Shown one piece after another: positions 8,311 to 12,911 of a DNA stretch of 12,911 nt. A program made the translations under genes and the position numbers. Location of the stretch: positions 1 to 12,911 of the forward strand of contig JAZRTC010000054.1 of assembly GCA_045651865.1 (NCBI GenBank), written 5' to 3'. The first letter of the stretch is position 1. Each line of letters opens with the position of its first letter. The notes below the pieces were generated by a model that was not told where the DNA came from, ran no database searches, and was given only the letters and a program-made list of their open reading frames with translations. The stretch comes from RGIG1959 sp045651865 (lineage in GTDB: Bacteria > Bacillota > Clostridia > Oscillospirales > Acutalibacteraceae).

Positions 8311-10563
8311 TTATTTAGTCAACGAAATCAACATCGCACGCACATCGGCGGTGGACACGGATTGATTGTTGTCATAATCGGCGGCAAGCTGTTGCCAATC
8401 CGAAAGTGAATCGGAGCTAACCGTTGCTTTCGTAACGGCACGGGCATCCGCGGATGTTAATGCGCCGTCGCCGTTGACATCACCGGTCACGGCAATGGTG
8501 TAGCAATAGCTGTTGTCGGCATAGCTGACGGTCATGCCGCTTGCGACAATATCGGTATCGGTGAGGATGTTTCCGTTTGCATCCGTTACAATAAGACCGC
8601 TCTGATCAAATTTTGCAAGGAAATCTGCAACGGTAGTTTTGGCATCTACACGCGATACGATCGAATCGCCAACCGTGTAATTCGCAGAAGTGAGCGGGAG
8701 GGTGGCGTCCTGATTGCGCTCACCGCTTGCGGTTTCGCCGTCGTTAATGTACACGGGTTTGGATTTCTTGCTGACCTGCAACGAACACATCGAAAAATCG
8801 CCTTTGCCCATCAGGGTGATGGTAACGGATTTGATCGTACTTTCGTTCACAAGGCCACCGTTCCAGTAATAATAACCGTTCATATTGAACACGCCGGTGA
8901 AAGCACCTGCGGGAAGTGCCTCGGGAGCTTCGGTCAAACCGAACATATCAAAGAATTCCTTGCGCATTTCAATGGTGGCGTCGCCGTCAGCACGGGTGAC
9001 CTCAAGCGAAATGTTGTACGGAACAGTGGCGCTCATATCCGCAGCAAGATACACCATATCGGTGGGGTTGAAGGTTTTGTTGACATCAAACTTAATTGTA
9101 TAACCGTTGTTTGATGTAGAGGTCATATTCAGGATGCCGTTATTATAGGAGAAGGAACCGGCACCGGCTGTTTGCTGTGCATTCTTGTCGTAAAGAGTGA
9201 TATAGGGGTCGGGGATTTCAAATTCCGGCGAAAACTTCATATCGTAAAGCTTGACATAACTGTCCAATGTGCCGACAACGAAGTATTGAACCTTGGTGTA
9301 TTTCACATTGCCGCTCTCGGTCAGATGACCTTGCTCGTAAACATATTGTCCGAGGTTGACAAAGAATTCCATATATCCGGGTTCAAAGTCTTTATCGCCC
9401 TGTCCTGCGAGTTCGGAGAGCTTGACGGTATGCTCAGCGCCGTCTTTGTCGAGATAGGTAATCAACGCATTGAACGATGCTGTGCCGTCTTTTTTGACAT
9501 AGATATATGCGTCGTTTGCCGAGTCGAAGCTGTTGGCGTAGGTCATCGACGCAGAGGGCCAGCTCCAGTTTTCGTCATTTGTAACGCCGTTATACAGCGT
9601 AACCGATCCGTCGGTGTTGTAATAGGGCCAGATCTTTCCCTGACCGTTGAAATCGTTGAGTGCCACTTGACCATCAACGGGTTTCAAATCTGTATTGGCA
9701 CCCCAGTAGGCTTCGTTCCATTTGGCGTACAGCGTAAAGCCATAGGAAACGGATTTGGAAAAATCGTAGGGATCGGTCAGCTCGGGGTTGCAGTACCAAC
9801 CGCCGAAGTCAAAGCCGTAACGGGTCGGGTCAGCGGGTTGCGTGAGTTTAGCATCGTTTTTCACATTGACAGAACTGACAGCAGAACCGCCGTTGGAGTC
9901 GAATGTGATTTTGTGACCGCTGTTATCCTGATAATCAGGAGTGCCATAGCCAAGCAAACGGGAATACGACAGGGAATAGGATTTGGCAAAGACACCGCCG
10001 CCATCGTTCACTTCGCCGTTTTGACCGGAGGTGTTACCTTCAATCGTATAAACGGTTTTACCGTCGCATGCACGCACAATGCCGATGTGGCTGGATTCGG
10101 AGCTGCCGGCGGGAGCAAAATAGATAATGTCACCCGCTTTAGGAATATAGTTGCCGCCACGGCTTGCCGCTGCTTTGAATCGGCCCTGGCTTTTGAACCA
10201 GTTGACGCCGTAAGGGCAATACGCGTGGTATTTCACGATGCTCGAGGGAATGCCTGCTTCCTTGGCACACCACGACACAAAAGCCGCGCACCAAGGTGCT
10301 TTGATGACGCCGATGTTGTCAACATTGTTGTCATACCATTGACCGTATTTTTGCAGGTTATTCGAGCCTGCGACGGTGCCGCCGAGCGAACCTTCCAGAT
10401 AGCCGACCTGCGTCTGGGCAATCGCGACAATATCGGCCGCCATGTTACCGGTGTTGGTGTGGGTGTTTTCGTACGCCGCCGAAACGGACATAACCGGAAT
10501 ACAACCCAGCATCAATACCAGCACGGAAATCATTGCTGTGAGCTTGTGGAACATTTTTGACAT
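8311..10563 (-). CDS. Secreted CHAP-domain protein with Listeria/Bacteroides repeat and C-terminal dockerin
   Basis: Exported multidomain protein of 750 residues. Residues 1-29 form a signal peptide (MSKMFHKL, hydrophobic core, cleavage near SVSA-AYEN). A CHAP amidase/peptidase domain (about 45-205) shows Cys92 in APWCAAFVSWC, His159 in SSHIGIV and Glu175/Asn177 in TIEGNTSG, the expected catalytic set for a peptidoglycan-cleaving enzyme. Residues 218-280 form a Listeria/Bacteroides-type repeat (ITFDSNGG to LYAKW). Two beta-rich modules follow (about 285-441 and 450-600), perhaps carbohydrate-binding, but unassigned. Residues 635-692 form a TTVADFLAKF module, and 695-750 a dockerin with two complete calcium loops (D695, N697, D699, A701, D706; D729, D731, N733, S735, D740). 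The start at 10563 is set by GGAGG 10 nt upstream; the in-frame ATG at 10584 lies before that sequence. Likely role: cell-wall remodelling or lysis at the surface; the substrate is unknown. Confidence 0.88.
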   Translation of the reverse strand: MSKMFHKLTAMISVLVLMLGCIPVMSVSAAYENTHTNTGNMAADIVAIAQTQVGYLEGSLGGTVAGSNNLQKYGQWYDNNVDNIGVIKAPWCAAFVSWCAKEAGIPSSIVKYHAYCPYGVNWFKSQGRFKAAASRGGNYIPKAGDIIYFAPAGSSESSHIGIVRACDGKTVYTIEGNTSGQNGEVNDGGGVFAKSYSLSYSRLLGYGTPDYQDNSGHKITFDSNGGSAVSSVNVKNDAKLTQPADPTRYGFDFGGWYCNPELTDPYDFSKSVSYGFTLYAKWNEAYWGANTDLKPVDGQVALNDFNGQGKIWPYYNTDGSVTLYNGVTNDENWSWPSASMTYANSFDSANDAYIYVKKDGTASFNALITYLDKDGAEHTVKLSELAGQGDKDFEPGYMEFFVNLGQYVYEQGHLTESGNVKYTKVQYFVVGTLDSYVKLYDMKFSPEFEIPDPYITLYDKNAQQTAGAGSFSYNNGILNMTSTSNNGYTIKFDVNKTFNPTDMVYLAADMSATVPYNISLEVTRADGDATIEMRKEFFDMFGLTEAPEALPAGAFTGVFNMNGYYYWNGGLVNESTIKSVTITLMGKGDFSMCSLQVSKKSKPVYINDGETASGERNQDATLPLTSANYTVGDSIVSRVDAKTTVADFLAKFDQSGLIVTDANGNILTDTDIVASGMTVSYADNSYCYTIAVTGDVNGDGALTSADARAVTKATVSSDSLSDWQQLAADYDNNQSVSTADVRAMLISLTK

Positions 10564-10610
10564 AATCTGTATACCTCCATTCAATACTCGGTATATTATA
10601 TATAAAAGCT

Positions 10611-10639
10611 ATTATATTTTCAATTTGTATTTGTGACAA
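10611..10639 (-). promoter_or_regulatory. Sigma-A type promoter for the CHAP-dockerin gene
   Basis: Read on the minus strand: -35 TTGTCA (10639-10634), 17-bp spacer, -10 TATAAT (10616-10611). It lies about 48 nt upstream of the start codon at 10563. A second AT-rich hexamer nearer the gene is possible, but this pair is nearly consensus in both hexamers and spacing. Confidence 0.8.
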
Positions 10640-10640
10640 A
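10630..10640. promoter_or_regulatory. Short inverted repeat over the -35 of the CHAP-dockerin promoter (possible operator)
   Basis: TTTGT-G-ACAAA is a perfect 5-bp inverted repeat around one base and covers the minus-strand -35 hexamer, where a bound protein would block RNA polymerase. In AT-rich intergenic DNA such a short repeat can arise by chance, so this is a weak suggestion. Confidence 0.25.
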
Positions 10641-10748
10641 AAACACATTGCATTATTTGTCTAAAACGCCTTATTTTTTGGCTAGGGTGTTAAAAGACTT
10701 AGATCAAGATTTAACGATATTATAGATTGATGAGAAGGTAGTGTGTAA

Positions 10749-12158
10749 ATGAACGGTGTGTTTGAGAAAAAAGTGTTGTTTCTGCGAGAGAACCTGCGGG
10801 TTGATCAAAGCTTTGATTTGTTGGAACGGCATATTGTTATCGGTGGCAGGCGTGCCTGCTTGTTTTTTGTGGATGCGTTCACAAAGGATGCGGTGATGGA
10901 AAAGGTGTTTGAATATGTGATGTCTGTTTCGTCGGAACAGATGAATGACATTGCGGATGCGCATTCGTTTGCCTCGCTTGCGTTGCCGTATGTAAAGGTG
11001 AGCTATGAGACAGATGTAAGTAAGATCATCACCTCTGTATTATCGGGCATAACAGCAATGATTGTCGACGGATACGATGATACATTGATGATCGATGTGC
11101 GTTCCTATCCGTTGCGAGGGATCGATGAACCGCAGGATGACCGTGTGCTTCGCGGCTCTCACGACGGCTTTGTGGAAGCAATAGCGTTCAATGCCGCACT
11201 TATCCGTCGGCGGATCCGCGATACGCGCTTGACAATGGAGGTTATCAAGGTCGGTTCAAAATCGAAGACCGATGTGGTGATTTGTTATATGGAAGGATTG
11301 TGTAATGAACGGCATTTGGATATCATCCGACGGAAATTGAAGTCAATTACCATTCCTTCGCTGACAATGGGGCAGGAGAGTTTGCTGGAATGTCTTTGCC
11401 GTCGCCAGCGTTACAATCCGTTCCCGAAGGTGCGTTATACCGAACGGCCCGATTCAGCTGCAGCGGGTGTTCTGGAAGGAAAGATTCTGGTGCTGGTGGA
11501 TAATTCGCCGTCTGCGATGATTCTGCCGACGGGACTTTTCGATTTCATGCAGGATACAAACGATTATTATTTTCCGCCGCTGATCGGATCGTATCTGCGC
11601 TTTTTGCGAACCGCTGTATTGCTGTTATCGCTGTTCCTGACACCGTTCTGGTATCTGTTGATGCAAAATGAATGGGATGTTCCAAAGGCGTTGGAGTTTC
11701 TTGAGATATCCGAACCGAACTCGGTTCCGATTCTGGTGCAACTTCTGGCGATTGAACTGATCATCGATGTTGTCAAGCTGGCATCTTTGAATACACCCAA
11801 TACACTGAGCAATGCGTTCAGCGTTGTGGGAGCACTCATTTTCGGAGAATTTGCTGTGCGTGCCAATCTGTTTGTCCCTGAGGTATTGCTGTATATGGCA
11901 TTTGTTGCCGTGTCGGCTTTCACGCAGGCGAGTTATGAAATGGGGTACGCGTTTAAAATGATGCGTATTGTGTTTTTGATTTTGACTGCCGCTTTCAATA
12001 TTTGGGGATTTGTTGCGGGTCTTGTTTTGTTGATTGTTCTGATAGCCACTACGCAAACCCCGCTCGGGTACACCTATCTTTACCCGCTTGTACCGTTTCA
12101 TAAACAAGCCTTTTTGCGGTTGTTTATGCGTCGTTCGATCACTCGTTTTAATTCCTGA
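10749..12158 (+). CDS. spoVAF: SpoVAF/GerA-family spore germination membrane protein
   Basis: A 469-residue member of the GerA family: a large soluble N-terminal half followed by membrane segments. Within the family it looks most like SpoVAF: the N-terminal GGRRACLFFVDAFTKDAVME stretch resembles that subfamily. The core then shows EPQDDRVLRGSHDGFVEA (from residue 127), NAALIRRRIRD and VGSKSKTDV. Hydrophobic segments lie at about 285-305, 326-346, 352-372, 377-397 and 404-437. Family members sit in the inner membrane of the spore; SpoVAF is reported to take part in germination ion flux and its amplification. GAAGG (10734-10738) precedes ATG 10749 by 10 nt. No spoVA or gerB/gerC partner gene adjoins it: its neighbours are the divergent CHAP-dockerin gene and rpmE. 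A forespore sigma-G promoter would be expected, but I cannot identify one confidently. The GerA family is firm; SpoVAF versus GerAA is likely but not certain. Confidence 0.82.
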   Translation: MNGVFEKKVLFLRENLRVDQSFDLLERHIVIGGRRACLFFVDAFTKDAVMEKVFEYVMSVSSEQMNDIADAHSFASLALPYVKVSYETDVSKIITSVLSGITAMIVDGYDDTLMIDVRSYPLRGIDEPQDDRVLRGSHDGFVEAIAFNAALIRRRIRDTRLTMEVIKVGSKSKTDVVICYMEGLCNERHLDIIRRKLKSITIPSLTMGQESLLECLCRRQRYNPFPKVRYTERPDSAAAGVLEGKILVLVDNSPSAMILPTGLFDFMQDTNDYYFPPLIGSYLRFLRTAVLLLSLFLTPFWYLLMQNEWDVPKALEFLEISEPNSVPILVQLLAIELIIDVVKLASLNTPNTLSNAFSVVGALIFGEFAVRANLFVPEVLLYMAFVAVSAFTQASYEMGYAFKMMRIVFLILTAAFNIWGFVAGLVLLIVLIATTQTPLGYTYLYPLVPFHKQAFLRLFMRRSITRFNS

Positions 12159-12187
12159 AAAATTTTTTAAAAAATCGAAAATAACAC

Positions 12188-12216
12188 TTGCAATTTGTCA
12201 CATAGTGTGATATAAT
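12188..12216 (+). promoter_or_regulatory. Sigma-A type promoter for rpmE
   Basis: The -35 TTGCAA (12188-12193), a 17-bp spacer and -10 TATAAT (12211-12216) with the extended TG element (12208-12209) lie 41 nt upstream of the rpmE start codon. The 11-nt stretch TGTGATATAAT is identical to that in the ligA promoter. Confidence 0.82.
12198..12210. promoter_or_regulatory. Perfect inverted repeat in the rpmE promoter spacer (possible operator)
   Basis: TCACA-TAG-TGTGA is a perfect 5-bp inverted repeat with a 3-nt centre, placed wholly between the -35 and -10 hexamers and abutting the -10. That position would suit a repressor site. It could also be chance, and part of the right arm is simply the extended -10 element. 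Confidence 0.3.
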
Positions 12217-12257
12217 TCCGCTGTTCATGTTTAATGTGGTTGAAAGAGGTGACACTC

Positions 12258-12464
12258 ATGAGAGACAATATCCATCCGAACTATAAGCAAACCACCATCA
12301 CTTGCGCTTGCGGTGAAGTGATCGAGACCGGCTCCACCAAGGAGAACATCCGTGTTGAAATCTGCTCCAAATGCCATCCGTTCTTTACGGGCAAGCAAAA
12401 GCTGGTTGACACCGGTGGTCGCGTCGATCGCTTCAAGAAGCGTTTCGGCATGCAAGACAAATAA
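12258..12464 (+). CDS. rpmE: 50S ribosomal protein L31 (zinc-binding type)
   Basis: A 68-residue basic protein with the L31 sequence from MRDNIHPNYK to the end, including CHPFFTGKQK and the DRFKKRFG tail. The four zinc ligands are C16, C18, C36 and C39 (CxC and CxxC), so this is the zinc-containing (C+) paralogue rather than the cysteine-free form made under zinc shortage. L31 sits on the 50S central protuberance and helps bridge the subunits. The start is ATG 12258, 8 nt after GAGG (12246-12249). An in-frame ATG at 12234 would add eight residues encoded by the leader and lies before that ribosome binding site, so I reject it. It has its own promoter. Confidence 0.97.
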   Translation: MRDNIHPNYKQTTITCACGEVIETGSTKENIRVEICSKCHPFFTGKQKLVDTGGRVDRFKKRFGMQDK

Positions 12465-12509
12465 GTTTTGCTTTTTGATCTTCAGATCAGACAATACCGT
12501 TAATCGGGA

Positions 12510-12534
12510 GGGCAGTGCTGTAAAAGCGCTGCCC
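12510..12534 (+). terminator. GC-rich hairpin after rpmE (probable terminator)
   Basis: A 10-bp stem (12510-12519 with 12525-12534, one G-U pair) has a 5-nt loop and is followed by TTATTGTCGTTT, a poor T run. It lies 45 nt after the rpmE stop and 34 nt before the next start codon. It probably terminates or attenuates rpmE transcription. The interrupted T run suggests that some readthrough into the next gene is possible. Confidence 0.65.
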
Positions 12535-12568
12535 TTATTGTCGTTTGTGATTTCAGGAGGTGTTCAGG

Positions 12569-12911
12569 TTGGCAATAGAGGAATTCCGCACGCTTCACAG
12601 CTCATCTCAGGATGAGTTCACCGAAAAGCGTTCCCGTTTTATTGGTTATGCGTGTCCTGTTACAACGGAAGAAGAGGCTCTTGAATTTATTGCAAAGATC
12701 AAAAAACAGCACTGGGATGCCAAGCACAATGTTTACGCGTATGTCCTTCGTGATGGACAGATCCGCCGTTACTCCGATGACGGAGAACCGCAGGGGACGG
12801 CGGGCATTCCTGTTTTAGAGGTACTCACAAAAGGGGATATCACCGATGCGGTAATTGTTGTGACGCGTTATTTCGGCGGTATACTTCTCGGCGGAGGCGG
12901 ACTTGTCCGGG
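12569..12911 (+). CDS. yigZ: YigZ/IMPACT (UPF0029) family protein, N-terminal part, TTG start
   Basis: The gene runs off the right edge; 114 residues are visible. Family hallmarks are RYSDDGEPQGTAG (67-79), TRYFGG (99-104) and LGGGGLVR (107-114), which define the UPF0029/IMPACT N-terminal domain of bacterial YigZ/YvyE proteins. Their bacterial function is not settled; the eukaryotic relative IMPACT regulates translation through GCN1. The frame has a stop at 12548 and no ATG before the conserved region. The only candidate starts are GTG 12560, which overlaps the Shine-Dalgarno, and TTG 12569, which lies 8 nt after AGGAGG (12555-12560). TTG is therefore the likely start. The neighbouring rpmE is separated by a hairpin, so co-transcription is uncertain. 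Confidence 0.9.
   Translation, partial: MAIEEFRTLHSSSQDEFTEKRSRFIGYACPVTTEEEALEFIAKIKKQHWDAKHNVYAYVLRDGQIRRYSDDGEPQGTAGIPVLEVLTKGDITDAVIVVTRYFGGILLGGGGLVR

Noticed and set aside
9172..10560. Long open frame (about 460 codons) on the plus strand opposite the CHAP-dockerin gene
   Set aside because: It starts at a TTG without a ribosome binding site and its product has no recognisable domain. It mirrors a gene whose minus-strand product has a signal peptide, catalytic motifs and calcium loops, so it is a codon-usage shadow.
8311..10563. Evidence for a cellulosome in this organism
   Set aside because: A single dockerin does not show one: no cohesin, scaffoldin or glycoside hydrolase is in the window, and such dockerin-like ends occur in genomes without cellulosomes.
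10582..10584. Upstream in-frame ATG for the CHAP-dockerin gene
   Set aside because: It lies before the GGAGG sequence that serves ATG 10563, and the shorter start gives a cleaner signal peptide.
10695..10723. Promoter for the spoVAF-like gene, including a possible sigma-G site around TATTAT (10718-10723)
   Set aside because: The -10-like sequence is present but no matching -35 for sigma-A or sigma-G is found at the right distance, so I did not list it.
12159..12180. A/T-rich palindromic run after the spoVAF-like gene as a terminator
   Set aside because: The A and T runs can pair, but there is no GC-rich stem; not convincing as an intrinsic terminator.
12234..12236. Upstream in-frame ATG for rpmE
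   Set aside because: It would precede the GAGG ribosome binding site and add residues absent from L31; ATG 12258 gives the standard N-terminus.

Overview
The window looks like chromosomal core sequence from a spore-forming member of the Clostridia, most likely near Oscillospirales/Ruminococcaceae. The evidence is a McsB-ClpC protein-quality-control pair, a SpoVAF/GerA-type spore germination protein, a zinc-binding form of ribosomal protein L31, sigma-A type promoters with extended -10 elements, and a large secreted protein combining a CHAP domain, a Listeria/Bacteroides-type repeat and a dockerin, a style of architecture common in that group. The lineage assignment is inference. I see no insertion sequence, phage gene, CRISPR array, tRNA or rRNA.

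Left part (1-3040): the 3' end of mcsB (protein arginine kinase) runs almost directly into clpC (Hsp100 unfoldase), and the unit closes with a strong intrinsic terminator. These two proteins mark (phosphoarginine) and unfold damaged proteins for ClpP, and the residues that read the mark are present in both.

Centre-left (3052-8309): a promoter with TTGTGA, a 17-bp spacer and an extended TATAAT drives a three-gene unit: ligA (NAD-dependent DNA ligase), a poorly known 411-residue protein resembling the GNAT-like 'acyltransferase domain-containing' family, and an ABC-F ATPase of the YdiF/Uup kind. Gaps between genes are 10-13 nt, each with a good Shine-Dalgarno sequence. A long hairpin after the ABC-F gene ends transcription from both directions.

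Centre-right (8311-10748): on the minus strand lies a 750-residue secreted protein: signal peptide, CHAP-type amidase/peptidase domain, Listeria/Bacteroides repeat, two beta-rich modules I cannot assign, a small 'TTVADFL' module, and a C-terminal dockerin with two complete calcium loops. It has its own near-consensus promoter. Divergently transcribed is a single spoVAF-like gene without the other spoVA or gerB/gerC genes beside it.

Right end (12188-12911): rpmE (L31) with its own promoter, which contains a perfect short inverted repeat, then a GC-rich hairpin and the start of a YigZ/IMPACT-family gene that must begin at a TTG or GTG codon and runs off the window.

Most of the window is ordinary housekeeping content. 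The parts that merit a second look are the CHAP-dockerin protein, the 411-residue protein in the ligA unit, the solitary spoVAF-like gene, and the small inverted repeats in two promoters. I did not find a convincing new multi-gene system.
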